Source: a virus. From it: 43,573 nucleotides of DNA. Below the pieces are notes generated by a model that saw only the letters and a program-made list of their open reading frames with translations, had not been told where the DNA came from and ran no database searches. Shown here piece after piece: positions 1 to 8,835 of this stretch (its first letter is position 1; every line of letters starts with the position of its first letter). The stretch spans positions 1 through 43,573 of IMG/VR virus record IMGVR_UViG_3300027976_000073. One strand, given 5' to 3'. Made by a program: the position numbers and the translations under genes.

Positions 1-1
1 C

Positions 2-3000
2 CCAAGTGTAGTAGGTGATCACTCATACAGAGCGCCTTATATGACTGCTGAGGGTGGTATCTCTGGTGGACAGGTAAATAATACAGAAAGAACATACTGG
101 TTCACTGAGGACTATGTAAATGACCTTTTTGTTTATGGGACAACTGTTTCAACAGCAACATTCTCTGTTACTGTTGAAGTTGATCCAACATCACAAAATG
201 GATACGCAGTTATTGGTGGTTCTCAAGTTGTTCTTGATAACGGTCCATATGTAATGGAAGTATCTTCATCATATTATGGTAATATAGCAGTTGGTGTTAC
301 AAACTCATATCGAGCAGCTTATGTTGTAACATCAACGGGTGAAGTTACGGTTAAACAAAGTACAGTGGCTAATCAGAACCCATTGGTAAGTGCTACTGAT
401 ATTGTTTTAGGATACGCTTCATTCTCAGTTGGGAATGGTGGTGTGTTAGCAGTGCCAGCTCCATCATTTAGTGATGTATCATTGAATATGTCAATATATG
501 TTAACGGACCAGCTGATGCAAGATTTAAACCATTTGTTTATGGAACAGATTATCAATATACTGTAACCTCACTTTCAACATTTAAAGTTGAATTCTTAAA
601 TACTAGCTCATCAATCTCAACAAGGGATTATGAACAATACAGAAGATTGAAAGCTTTTAATAAGCTATTGGATTATATAGACTCTTCATCATCTGATAAA
701 GGTGTGATACTTGTTGACCCAACTGAAATTCAGGGTTCAAGTAAAAAATATAGTATGAATTACATATCTGTATCAGATGTTAAAAATACAAATCTTCTTA
801 ACAGATCATTTGTTTTAACTACAACTGTTCCAATCGATGTAACAAGTAATGCTGTTGTCGAGGATGGTTATGTAGATGATTACTTTGTAACAGTAGAAGA
901 TGTTGTTCAAATGGCTAATGGCGATGGACCTCTTGTATTTTACAAATTGGATGATGAACTTATATTAGGTGTTGATGGTGTTGAAACCAAGGCTGTGAAG
1001 GCTGTATTAGGTGGAATGGGTGTTGCGGCAAACAATTCAACTATGTACCTTAAATACGAACAAGGTCAGATTAACACGGGTGATGTTATCTACCAAAAAA
1101 CAAATTATTCACCAGTTACAGTTGATTTTGTACCGGGTGAGGGTGTTACCGCATCATTAGGTGGATATGATTATGTCGTGTTTGGTGTTGATTTAACAGA
1201 GGTTGATGTATTTGGTAACCTAAACTCTGATAATATTGGTGCTAATAACGCATTCTTTGCAGAAGTTGATAACAATAAGGGATATCAGTTCTTAATGAGC
1301 GGTCTTAGCAACACAGGAGTATTCACTACTAAAGCTGATGCTGGTATTATTAGTCCACCTCCAACAGGAGCGGGTGATAGAGCTAATATACTATCAACAT
1401 TGAGTGGTGGTGGATACTCCTTTACAGGAAGCCCAACATATAGCTATTACGCATATGAGGTAAATGAGAATGTAACATTGGAAACACTTTCGAATTTGAT
1501 AAACTTATTCGCTTACAGTGATGCTTATGAAGACAATCCTCTTTATATAGATGCTCACCTTGATAATACATTAAACCTTAAGGTTTACTTTGAGGATTAT
1601 AAATTACAATCAAGAGCATCATTTGGTACTCTAGTATTTGGTGATCAAGATGAAAAAGCACTTAGGTCAAACAATACATATTATGCTAAGTCATTTGACT
1701 CTAACTTCAAACAATCAGTTGAAGTTGAATATCCAGTTGGATATACAACAGTTCCTAATAAAGTATTAGTTAGAGCAAGTAGATACACTGAAGTAAAAGT
1801 TGGTGATTATCTTGAATCAACATACGCGACATCATCACTTCATCCAAATGAGGTTCCAAGAAAACTTACAAGAGTTACTAGTAAGAGACTTTGGTCAGGA
1901 GACACAACACTTGTTGAACTTACTTGTGATAGTGAAATAAAAGTTAACGATTTTGGTAATAATGATTATCAGACATTCAGACACACTGAAATTGATGATT
2001 ATGTATCAACATACAAAGCTATAAGCCTTAAAGGTTTCCGTATCAGACAAGATTCGTTACCTGATGGAACAGAAGAGAAACAGGGTACTATCCTTAACTT
2101 GGTTGCTAAGTCAACACCATTGTTCAAATCTATTACTAATAAGGAATCATTCGATTTCAGATACTTGGTAGATTCATTTGGACTTGGGTTAACTGAACTA
2201 TCTAAACAACAATTAGTTGATATATGTGGTGATAGACTAGATGCCTTGGGTATCTTGAATATGCCATCTGTAAGATCATTTAAAAACTCAAGCTCACCAT
2301 CATTTGTTGATGACGAGGGAGTACTAAGTGTTGAATTTATGGCTCAGGGTGGAGACCCAGAAAGCTCACCATCATTCCTTTACTCATTCGGTGAGGGTGC
2401 TGGTGTAACATCTGTTGGTTATTTCACACCTTATTTGACCGTGAATGATAATGGTAGACCAGTTGATGTTCCGCCAGCAGCTTGGATAGCTACAACTTAT
2501 ATGAGAAAGCACAATTCAACGGTTACAAGTATTGTTCCATGGACAATTGCGGCTGGTGTTACAAATGGTAGAGTTACTGGAATTGCAGGACTTGAACATG
2601 ACTACTCATTAACTGATATTGAATTCTTGAACCAGGCTCAAATGAACCCGGTTGTATTCAAGAGAAATAGAGGAAATATTATTGAGACTGAGAATACAGG
2701 ACAGACACTATATAATTCAGCACTTTCTTATCTACATGTTAGAGAGGTTCTTATTGAACTTGAAAGAGAACTTGGTCGTATGTTGTTGGACTTCCAGTGG
2801 AAATTTAACACACCTGAAGTTAGATCTGAGATTAAACTCAGAGCTGATGTTATTTGTGAGACTTATGTTTCTAGAAATGGTTTATATAACTATTTCAACA
2901 AATGTGATGAAGAGAATAATACTAATGAGATTATTGATAATCAAATTGGAGTTCTCGACACTTATGTTGAGCCTATAAAGGGAATGGGTATCATTGTTAA

Positions 3001-3058
3001 CAATGTTACAATACTTAGAACAGGAGCAATTTCTTCAGGGGGATTTATTAACTCATAA
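2..3058 (+). CDS. 18: contractile tail sheath protein (T4 gp18-like), 5' end cut by window edge
   Basis: The reading frame is open to the left edge of the window, so the ATG at 41 is an internal methionine and the true start lies upstream. At least 1018 residues are visible, against 659 in T4 gp18. The C-terminal 200 residues show the sheath core: a proline-tryptophan-containing loop (PWTIAAG), a conserved helix with FQWKFNTPEVR, then NYFNKCDEENNTNEIID and a final beta-strand region ending GGFINS. These match the C-terminal sheath domain that wraps the tube and contracts. The N-terminal half is rich in Ser, Thr, Val and Gly and looks like added surface beta-domains. A strong terminator follows. 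Fold assignment is by pattern recognition; the domain identity of the extra N-terminal material is unknown. Confidence 0.85.
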   Translation, partial: PSVVGDHSYRAPYMTAEGGISGGQVNNTERTYWFTEDYVNDLFVYGTTVSTATFSVTVEVDPTSQNGYAVIGGSQVVLDNGPYVMEVSSSYYGNIAVGVTNSYRAAYVVTSTGEVTVKQSTVANQNPLVSATDIVLGYASFSVGNGGVLAVPAPSFSDVSLNMSIYVNGPADARFKPFVYGTDYQYTVTSLSTFKVEFLNTSSSISTRDYEQYRRLKAFNKLLDYIDSSSSDKGVILVDPTEIQGSSKKYSMNYISVSDVKNTNLLNRSFVLTTTVPIDVTSNAVVEDGYVDDYFVTVEDVVQMANGDGPLVFYKLDDELILGVDGVETKAVKAVLGGMGVAANNSTMYLKYEQGQINTGDVIYQKTNYSPVTVDFVPGEGVTASLGGYDYVVFGVDLTEVDVFGNLNSDNIGANNAFFAEVDNNKGYQFLMSGLSNTGVFTTKADAGIISPPPTGAGDRANILSTLSGGGYSFTGSPTYSYYAYEVNENVTLETLSNLINLFAYSDAYEDNPLYIDAHLDNTLNLKVYFEDYKLQSRASFGTLVFGDQDEKALRSNNTYYAKSFDSNFKQSVEVEYPVGYTTVPNKVLVRASRYTEVKVGDYLESTYATSSLHPNEVPRKLTRVTSKRLWSGDTTLVELTCDSEIKVNDFGNNDYQTFRHTEIDDYVSTYKAISLKGFRIRQDSLPDGTEEKQGTILNLVAKSTPLFKSITNKESFDFRYLVDSFGLGLTELSKQQLVDICGDRLDALGILNMPSVRSFKNSSSPSFVDDEGVLSVEFMAQGGDPESSPSFLYSFGEGAGVTSVGYFTPYLTVNDNGRPVDVPPAAWIATTYMRKHNSTVTSIVPWTIAAGVTNGRVTGIAGLEHDYSLTDIEFLNQAQMNPVVFKRNRGNIIETENTGQTLYNSALSYLHVREVLIELERELGRMLLDFQWKFNTPEVRSEIKLRADVICETYVSRNGLYNYFNKCDEENNTNEIIDNQIGVLDTYVEPIKGMGIIVNNVTILRTGAISSGGFINS

Positions 3059-3065
3059 TGATAAT

Positions 3066-3099
3066 AAATAAAAAGTCCGAAAATTCGGACTTTTTATTT
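3066..3099. terminator. bidirectional intrinsic terminator after the sheath gene
   Basis: A perfect 16-bp inverted repeat (3066-3081 and 3084-3099, 2-nt loop) has a GC-containing core AGTCCGAA/TTCGGACT flanked by A- and T-runs, so it would work as a terminator in either direction. It starts 8 nt past the sheath stop and separates it from the nuclease gene at 3147. Confidence 0.85.
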
Positions 3100-3146
3100 A
3101 TAGGGAGATAGGTGTCTTTGATATATACATAAAAGGGTATGTTATT

Positions 3147-4856
3147 ATGAATTTAGAAGTGTTTAAAAATTCGGACCCATCTGGTAGGATGTCAAAAGAA
3201 TCTTTTGTGATTAAGAATTACAAAGAAGAGTATGATTATATAACTAATTATTGTGATAATAATAATATTCTTGGAATTCCTTTTAAAGAAAAGGTATATT
3301 TATCGGTTAATGAAGTTGATCATTACCCAGTGTGTAAAAACTTACATTGTGATAATATTGTTAATTTTAAAAACTCAACAATTGGATATTATGAATATTG
3401 TTCAAATAAATGTGTTTCTTCTGATCCAGATATTAAAAAAATAAAGGAGGAAAAATCATTAAAGAAATATGGAACAAAATCACCAGCACAGTCGGACCAA
3501 ATAAAAGAAAAAATAATTAAAACGAATCAGAAGAAATATGGTGGTAATTCACCTATGTCCAGTGTTGATGTGCAAAAAAAGTCTATAAACACTCTTATGT
3601 CTAACTATGGTGTTGATAATCCGAATAAATCCGAGGAATTATTAAAAAAGAGAATAGAATCATTTAAAAATAGCTCATATAAAGAATCCTTCCGGCGCAC
3701 AAGTCTAAAAAGATATGGTGTTGATCATCCATGGATGATCAAGGATATACACAAAAAAACAATAGATTTTTTTTATACGGATTATAAGAGAAGAATCGAG
3801 AGTAAGATAAGTTCAGATTTTATTTTCATTGACTTTAAAAGGGGAGTATCAACAAATTTGGAATTTCACTGCAATACTTGTGATTCAAATTTTGAAATAT
3901 TAACTTATCAGTTCTATGATAGAGTTAATAGAAATAATAGCATATGTACCAATTGTTTTCCTATTTCAGAAAATGCGTCAATATCACAGATTGAGATTTA
4001 TAACTTTATCGTATCGAATTATCATGGTGATGTTATACTTGATTGTAAAGGTATACTAAACCAATATGAAATAGATATATATTTACCCGAATTAAAAATA
4101 GGATTTGAATTCAATGGTGTTTGGTGGCATTCTGAAAAATTTAAAAGTAAAGACTACCATTTAAATAAATACCGTGTATCAGAAAATAATAATGTCACTT
4201 TAATTTCAATATGGGAGGATGAATGGAATATAAAAAGAGATATAGTTAAGTCTCTTATTTTAAATAAAATTGGGAAAACATCTAATAGAATATTTGCCAG
4301 GAAATGTGATATAAGAGAAGTTAGTTATAAAGAATCTAGGACATTTCTATATAACAATCACTTACAAGGAGATTGTAAATCTTCTATAAGGATTGGTATA
4401 TATAATAATGATGACATTGTTAGCCTTATGACATTTTCTAAATTAAGATTACCAATCAGTGGTAAAAATGGTAGGGACAATAAGGACATCTATGAGCTTA
4501 CTAGATTTTGTAGTATATTAGATACTGTTGTTGTCGGTGGGGCTTCCAAGGTAATGAGATATTTTCTGAAAAATTACCATCCAATTCGGATTGAGACATA
4601 TTCTGATAACTTTATATCAAGTGGTGATTTATATAATAAACTAGGGTTCAAATATTCACATACATCTAATCCAGGATACTGGTATGTAATAGATGGTATT
4701 AGAAGCCACAGATTTAATTGGAGAAAACAAAAATTAGTAAAACTTGGATATAATAAGAATAAGACAGAGGAGGAGATAATGTCAGAACTTGGTCGATATA
4801 GGGTATATAATGCTGGGAATAAAAAATGGATTTATAATATAGGGTTACCCATTTAG
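3147..4856 (+). CDS. Vsr-like homing endonuclease with KYG repeats and GNAT-like C-terminus (copy A)
   Basis: A 569-residue free-standing nuclease, probably a homing endonuclease. Order of parts: N-terminal zinc-type module with Cys pairs (CKNLHC near 63-68, CSNKC 85-89); three consecutive 23-residue KYG repeats starting at 107, 130 and 153 plus a fourth at 189; second Cys cluster (CNTC 242-245, CTNC 267-270); Vsr-like nuclease with E283, D310 in EIDIYLP, E321, H328 in WWHSE and D358 in IWEDEW; then a GNAT-like domain, about 385-510, with ELTRFC, GGASK and LYNKLGF. The nuclease layout fits the EDxHD group typified by I-Bth0305I, which shares the Vsr mismatch-endonuclease fold. It sits right after the sheath terminator and ends 6 bp from the truncated relative on the other strand. 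A TGATATATA box lies 20 nt or so before the ATG. Confidence 0.8.
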   Translation: MNLEVFKNSDPSGRMSKESFVIKNYKEEYDYITNYCDNNNILGIPFKEKVYLSVNEVDHYPVCKNLHCDNIVNFKNSTIGYYEYCSNKCVSSDPDIKKIKEEKSLKKYGTKSPAQSDQIKEKIIKTNQKKYGGNSPMSSVDVQKKSINTLMSNYGVDNPNKSEELLKKRIESFKNSSYKESFRRTSLKRYGVDHPWMIKDIHKKTIDFFYTDYKRRIESKISSDFIFIDFKRGVSTNLEFHCNTCDSNFEILTYQFYDRVNRNNSICTNCFPISENASISQIEIYNFIVSNYHGDVILDCKGILNQYEIDIYLPELKIGFEFNGVWWHSEKFKSKDYHLNKYRVSENNNVTLISIWEDEWNIKRDIVKSLILNKIGKTSNRIFARKCDIREVSYKESRTFLYNNHLQGDCKSSIRIGIYNNDDIVSLMTFSKLRLPISGKNGRDNKDIYELTRFCSILDTVVVGGASKVMRYFLKNYHPIRIETYSDNFISSGDLYNKLGFKYSHTSNPGYWYVIDGIRSHRFNWRKQKLVKLGYNKNKTEEEIMSELGRYRVYNAGNKKWIYNIGLPI

Positions 4857-4862
4857 GTCGCA

Positions 4863-5729
4863 CTACAACTCCTGTTCTTTTATTGAACTTGAGTCACTTA
4901 TTGGGTGGCATATTGTACACAGTGGTATATTAAATATTGATCTACTTTTGAAGTTATCATATTTGATCTCGAAATTGTGATCACATCCACAATCACATTT
5001 AAAAAGTGATATGCTATTGTTTAGATAGTTTAAATAATTTTTATGATTAGATATTTCATAATTTTTTCTATAATCCTCAGATTGGAATTTTTCTAATCTT
5101 TTTTTGTTTGATTTCTCAATATTTAAAGTTGATATTACACCATATCTGATTAGGTTTGTTTGTTTTATTTTCTCCTTAACACTATCTATTTGTGATATAT
5201 GATCAACTCCATATTTTTCGATATTATTTACCCTTTGTTGTATTATGAATTCCTCGGTTTTTGAGTAATTATCAACTCCATGTCTATTTAAGTTTGTATT
5301 TTTAAACTTCCTTTGAATTGATTCATTCTGTAGTACATGTTCAACCCCATATTTTTCCAAATTTGTTTTTTTCCTCTTATCGTTGATATGTCTTAACTTA
5401 TTTTTATCTACTTTCTTACCAAGATTTGGGTGTGGTTTTTTAGTGGTTTTTTTTATAGTTTCTTTGAATTTTAATATTCCACACTTTCTTGAGCAGGCAT
5501 ATTTTCCATCAATGTTCTTATTAATTATGCGATTATAGTCAACATTTTTTCGATAATGTATATGTTCACAGTAATCACACTTAACTTGTATTAAATCACT
5601 TATAGATTTTGGGAGATGTTCAATATTGACCGTTATATATTTCAATGAGATATCATATCCCAATGCTTTATAATGTTTTAACTTTTTATTATGTGATGTT
5701 TTTATTAATATATTTTTCGATAATATCAT
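4863..5729 (-). pseudogene. truncated member of the KYG-repeat nuclease family (copy B, lacks nuclease and GNAT domains)
   Basis: This 288-residue frame contains only the front half of the family: the type II N-terminal module (MILSKNILIK..., CDYC near 51, a second Cys pair near 83), four KYG repeats at 23-residue spacing, and the second Cys cluster ending CTICHPISDSSS. It stops (KEQEL) exactly where the first catalytic glutamate helix begins, so the entire nuclease and GNAT-like region is missing. Its end abuts the 3' end of copy A, which reads towards it. The start is supported by TAATATATA 4 nt upstream. It may be a dead remnant, or a surviving DNA-binding protein that could block a site; the sequence does not decide. 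Confidence 0.75.
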
Positions 5730-5733
5730 ATTG

Positions 5734-5742
5734 TATATATTA
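5734..5742 (-). promoter_or_regulatory. TAATATATA box 4 nt before the ATG of copy B
   Basis: Reads TAATATATA-CAAT-ATG on the minus strand. It belongs to the recurrent start-proximal box discussed in the findings and resembles the T4 late promoter TATAAATA. Function is inferred. Confidence 0.5.
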
Positions 5743-5748
5743 AATATG

Positions 5749-5776
5749 ACTTATTCTTTAATAAGTTTCTCAAAGG
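5749..5776. repeat. direct repeat, left copy (duplicated end of the gene 26-like gene)
   Basis: These 28 nt match 5992-6019 at 25 positions. The right copy is the last codons of the gene 26-like protein (FEAFIKE-stop on the minus strand); the left copy would read FEKLIKE-stop but is not attached to a gene. The two copies bracket the 82-residue frame. Confidence 0.7.
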
Positions 5777-6025
5777 TTACTTAAATTTATTAGCCATATT
5801 ACTCATATCATTCATATATGATCCTGGGTTAAAGTTTGGCATTGATTTTTGTTGACTATCCTCTTCCTTCTTCCTATTCTTTTCCTCCTCGCTAACAATC
5901 TCATTTATTATATCAATGTTTTCCTCTAGCATCCAGAATGGCCAGCAATCAATTGATGTTTCGATTACATGATAGTGTTTTTGTATCAGTAACTTATTCT
6001 TTAATAAATGCCTCAAAGGCATCAT
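5777..6025 (-). CDS. small protein overlapping the end of the gene 26-like gene
   Basis: An 82-residue frame that starts (ATGATG) inside the last 32 nt of the gene 26-like gene, in the +1 frame relative to it. It has an aromatic stretch (DCWPFWMLEEN), then a Glu/Lys-rich helix (IVSEEEKNRKKEE) and an Asn/Met-rich tail. Small proteins with this shape follow gene 26 or act as tail-assembly chaperones in several myoviruses, but I cannot name it. The overlap suggests translational coupling; a +1 ribosomal shift fusing it to the upstream protein is possible in principle, and no classical slippery heptamer is visible. The first residues up to about 20 may not be the true N-terminus. Confidence 0.55.
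   Translation of the reverse strand: MMPLRHLLKNKLLIQKHYHVIETSIDCWPFWMLEENIDIINEIVSEEEKNRKKEEDSQQKSMPNFNPGSYMNDMSNMANKFK
5992..6019. repeat. direct repeat, right copy (end of gene 26-like gene)
   Basis: Partner of 5749-5776; encodes the C-terminal FEAFIKE-stop of the gene on the minus strand. The 16-nt stretch ACTTATTCTTTAATAA and the 7-nt TCAAAGG are identical in both copies. Confidence 0.7.
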
Positions 6026-6929
6026 GAATAACGAAAATACCTGACGCTCCGTTGGGAAATGTCATCTCAGTGTGGACCTCCAAACCACACTCAGTACATT
6101 CAGTTCTTAGACCCTCAACACCAAGTGTCATTTTATTAACTGCTGAATTTAGAAATTGGAATGAAATATCATCCAGTCCTTGGAACATAACTAATTTTGA
6201 TTTTATGCCATCATATGTAATAGAGTTTCTGTTCTCCAACATATATGGTATGATTTTTAGAAATGCCATGTTTGGTTTCTTATTATCTATATTCTCCTTA
6301 ACAATATATTCGGTGAATGATTTAGATATTCCTATACTTGGAACAGTCAACTCAAATTCTTTGCCATTTGATATGTTGAATACGAAAGAATTTGTTCTTT
6401 CACTGTAATATTTACTGATTTTATCATCCATTTTGTGGAATTTAAAACTAGACCTTTTTAATTCGATTTGGTTCTGACATCCACAAGCACATTCAGCATC
6501 AACAGCTAATGTATTTCCTTGTTGGAAGGTTAATTCCCTTATTAGGAATATTGTATAGATTCTATCTTGATCCTTTAGATCTAAATAACTACCCATTTCA
6601 CCATCTGGGAATTTTATCCTAACACACGATTTCAGCATGTCATTCATTTTTTCAAAAATATCATAAATATTTTTATCATCAACCATTGAATATGATTGTA
6701 TTTCCCTTACTTGTGCGGATCTAACCATTAGTGATGTGCCCCTTGGGTAAAGATTACCACATGGTAGTTCAGTTATATCAACTGATATAAACTGTAAGTC
6801 GGTGGATCTTGAGCTACTAGGAGCTTTTTTAGTTGATGGATCTGATCTTAGAGGTGATTCAAATGATGATAAATGGTCCTTAAGATAATCATCTTCAGTC
6901 TTTTCCGGTTTTGGAATTTCTTTTGACAT
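5994..6929 (-). CDS. 26: probable baseplate hub / tail assembly protein (T4 gp26-like)
   Basis: A 311-residue protein with a polar, Ser/Pro-rich first 45 residues followed by a compact domain. Seen in it: LPCGNLYPRG near 55-64, a stretch of Cys residues (AECACGC near 145) and a second Cys pair (CTECG near 278) that could together bind one metal. The LPxGxxYP start, the tandem cysteine pairs and the size of the core resemble the T4 baseplate family to which gp26 belongs; T4 gp26 itself is 208 residues, so this one is longer. Role would be in assembling the baseplate hub. It is divergent from the 212-residue unknown at 6996, and an overlapping small frame follows it. Assignment rests on motif shape only. 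Confidence 0.55.
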   Translation of the reverse strand: MSKEIPKPEKTEDDYLKDHLSSFESPLRSDPSTKKAPSSSRSTDLQFISVDITELPCGNLYPRGTSLMVRSAQVREIQSYSMVDDKNIYDIFEKMNDMLKSCVRIKFPDGEMGSYLDLKDQDRIYTIFLIRELTFQQGNTLAVDAECACGCQNQIELKRSSFKFHKMDDKISKYYSERTNSFVFNISNGKEFELTVPSIGISKSFTEYIVKENIDNKKPNMAFLKIIPYMLENRNSITYDGIKSKLVMFQGLDDISFQFLNSAVNKMTLGVEGLRTECTECGLEVHTEMTFPNGASGIFVIHDAFEAFIKE

Positions 6930-6982
6930 TATAAGTTTAGTGTATTTTCAGATATATATTGGAATTTTTCTCGCCCCTGTAT

Positions 6983-6991
6983 TAATATATA
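6983..6991 (+). promoter_or_regulatory. TAATATATA box 4 nt before the ATG at 6996
   Basis: Reads TAATATATA-GACA-ATG. The spacing is too short for a leader with a ribosome binding site, as in the other start-proximal boxes. Confidence 0.5.
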
Positions 6992-6995
6992 GACA

Positions 6996-7634
6996 ATGCG
7001 TCTTATTAAAAAGTATTCAGAGTTTAAACTGATCAATGAATCAAATACTGATGAATGGCCACCTGAAAGGTATAAAACAGATATTATGAGACTTAGGGAG
7101 TTATTTACTTCAACAGATTATGTTGCTGTTAGAGAGATTTTGAAAAAGTTCAAAGATGATTCTAGTGGTGATAATACAATTGAAGACATCTATTATCCGA
7201 CAAAATATCCATCACAGGAGATTGAGGATAATCACGGTATTGAGGGAATATCAAGGGTTTATAAGATGCCCTTTGGATTTGATGAAGAAGAGATCGAAAA
7301 TTTGATTGGGATATTTATGGAGGATACTGAGGTTATAGATATAATATTCAATGAGTTATTGTCATTAAATGATGAGCTATCTGTCTTCGATAAATTTGGT
7401 AAAAAGACTGTTATTATCGGGGGAGCTTGTTCTAGATTCACAGTTGATGATATAAAGGATTACCAATATAACAAGACAGAAATACAAGATTATAATAGTG
7501 ATAAAAAGGAATATGTGATAAAAAGGATAGATAAGTTTTATTCAGATATTTATTCACATTTAACCAGAGTTGGTGTTGGGTTAAATTATTTCCCATCAAT
7601 TGATACTTTGTTAAAGATAAAGGGCTTGGTCTAA
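6996..7634 (+). CDS. hypothetical protein with capsid-targeting-like N-terminus
   Basis: A 212-residue protein of unknown function. Its N-terminus, MRLIKKYSEFKLINES, resembles the capsid targeting peptide of T4 internal proteins (MKTYQEFIAE, cut after IAE), with a candidate cut after INE at residue 15. The rest is acidic, mostly helical by composition, with FDEEEIENLIGIFMED in the middle and a Gly/Ile-rich strand VIIGGACSR. It has its own TAATATATA box. Its stop codon overlaps the end of a decayed nuclease on the other strand. Packaging into the head is an inference from the N-terminus alone. Confidence 0.65.
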   Translation: MRLIKKYSEFKLINESNTDEWPPERYKTDIMRLRELFTSTDYVAVREILKKFKDDSSGDNTIEDIYYPTKYPSQEIEDNHGIEGISRVYKMPFGFDEEEIENLIGIFMEDTEVIDIIFNELLSLNDELSVFDKFGKKTVIIGGACSRFTVDDIKDYQYNKTEIQDYNSDKKEYVIKRIDKFYSDIYSHLTRVGVGLNYFPSIDTLLKIKGLV

Positions 7635-8050
7635 GGAATTAATAGTTCATATTTTAATTTACCAGTATCATATATTTTTAGGTATGTCAAGTTTAGATTC
7701 GGGCACTCCAGTTATTGATTTTTTGAAACTTGATTTGTGTATTCTCTTATCCTTTACAAGGTATTTATAATCTGGTCTTGACTTGTTAATCTCTTTGAAT
7801 CCAAGATTTTTATATAAATTACCATCACTCCAATGAGATCTTTTTAGATAATTCTTTGGATTGGAATCCTATACCACCATACTTCACGGATTTACTTAGA
7901 ATCATGTAGATATATTTTTATTTTGAATAATTTTCTTTTCCTATATGTATGTTCCATGTCCTTGCATCCCCTATTACAGAATTTTTTGTCTTTCCTGCCA
8001 TTTAATTGTTTATTGCACCTTCTATAATTACATATTCTTTCTATTATCAT
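7631..8050 (-). pseudogene. decayed KYG-repeat nuclease (copy C), internally deleted and frameshifted
   Basis: Reading the minus strand from the ATG at 8050 gives a type I-like zinc module (ICNYRRC, FCNRGC, then KRKLF), with the frame breaking near 7895. Past that point, 7870-7665 in another frame encodes a C-terminal GNAT-like part: SDGNLYKNLGF, PDYKYLV, KRIHKSSFKKS. A second frame change gives YDTGKLKYE and a stop at 7633-7631. This is the order seen in copy D, with the repeats and nuclease deleted. At least two frameshifts and one large deletion make it non-functional. The start at 8050 is preferred over a GTG at 8077 because TAATATATA lies 4 nt upstream. Confidence 0.75.
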
Positions 8051-8054
8051 ATAG

Positions 8055-8063
8055 TATATATTA
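8055..8063 (-). promoter_or_regulatory. TAATATATA box 4 nt before the start of remnant C
   Basis: Reads TAATATATA-CTAT-ATG on the minus strand. The box and start are intact although the gene behind them is broken. Confidence 0.45.
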
Positions 8064-8150
8064 GATTTTTGTATCACCCTTTACTTAATATTGAATAAAA
8101 GTTGATTTTTTATACTAATATATAAAACAAGAGGAATATATTATTAAATA

Positions 8151-8158
8151 TATAAATA
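8151..8158 (+). promoter_or_regulatory. exact T4-type late promoter TATAAATA before the tail tube gene
   Basis: TATAAATA is identical to the T4 late promoter core, which is read by gp55; a gp55-like gene is at 25108. It lies 22 nt before the tube ATG, leaving an A-rich leader of about 16 nt without a Shine-Dalgarno site. Confidence 0.65.
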
Positions 8159-8180
8159 GAAAGAAAAAATAACAAACAAT

Positions 8181-8804
8181 ATGCCGTTACCACATTTCAC
8201 TCAATTAAACATGACCGGTTCACCCGGTGGACCTGGTACTCAACCACAAGAGCCAGTATATGTAAATTTATTTGAGATTACCTTTATTTTTCCGGTAATC
8301 TTACAAGCTCAGGGTAGAGACCCTGTTATTATGTTACAACAGGCTAAGAACTTTGATATGGGGGTTACCAATAAGGCAATTGCTGTATCAGAACAAAGAT
8401 ATAAGTACTCTACAAGAGCATACTTAAACGCTGGTCCTGATAAATCAACAGCTGATCTTGATATTAAGTTCAATGTCAATGTTAATAATCAGGGTTCTAT
8501 GGAAACTTGGAATACTTTGAGAGCATGGTACGACTTGGCTTGGAATTCACAGAATGGTTACCTACACTATAAAGCTGATATGATCGGAACATTAATTGTT
8601 AACCAACATGATAAGAAAGGACTTGTTTTGAGAAGGTTAACTTTCCAAAACTGTCAACTTAGCTCTGTCGCTGGTCCACCAATGGACTGGAGCGGACAGG
8701 GTATCTGGGAAGACTGTAGCGCTAAATTTGTTAGTGATTACTGGGTTGACGAGTATATTGATAATAACTTTACTATCCAACCACCATTTGTTGCAGGATA
8801 CTAA
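8181..8804 (+). CDS. 19: tail tube protein (T4 gp19-like)
   Basis: A 207-residue structural protein (T4 gp19: 163). The region with KFNVNVNNQG followed by ETWNTLRAWYDLAWNSQNG is the characteristic tube core, with a strand, a helix and an exposed loop. It would polymerise as stacked hexamers inside the sheath. It starts with an A-rich leader and follows an exact TATAAATA box. The upstream neighbour is remnant C and the downstream neighbour is copy D, so this essential gene is flanked on both sides by nuclease-family members. Codon use here is more regular than in the flanking nuclease genes, as expected for a highly expressed virion protein. Confidence 0.85.
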   Translation: MPLPHFTQLNMTGSPGGPGTQPQEPVYVNLFEITFIFPVILQAQGRDPVIMLQQAKNFDMGVTNKAIAVSEQRYKYSTRAYLNAGPDKSTADLDIKFNVNVNNQGSMETWNTLRAWYDLAWNSQNGYLHYKADMIGTLIVNQHDKKGLVLRRLTFQNCQLSSVAGPPMDWSGQGIWEDCSAKFVSDYWVDEYIDNNFTIQPPFVAGY

Positions 8805-8821
8805 TCAAGTAGATAATTTTT

Positions 8822-8830
8822 GAATATATA
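8822..8830 (+). promoter_or_regulatory. GAATATATA box 5 nt before copy D
   Basis: Reads GAATATATA-CCTAT-ATG. Same type as the other start-proximal boxes with one more spacer base. Confidence 0.45.
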
Positions 8831-8835
8831 CCTAT

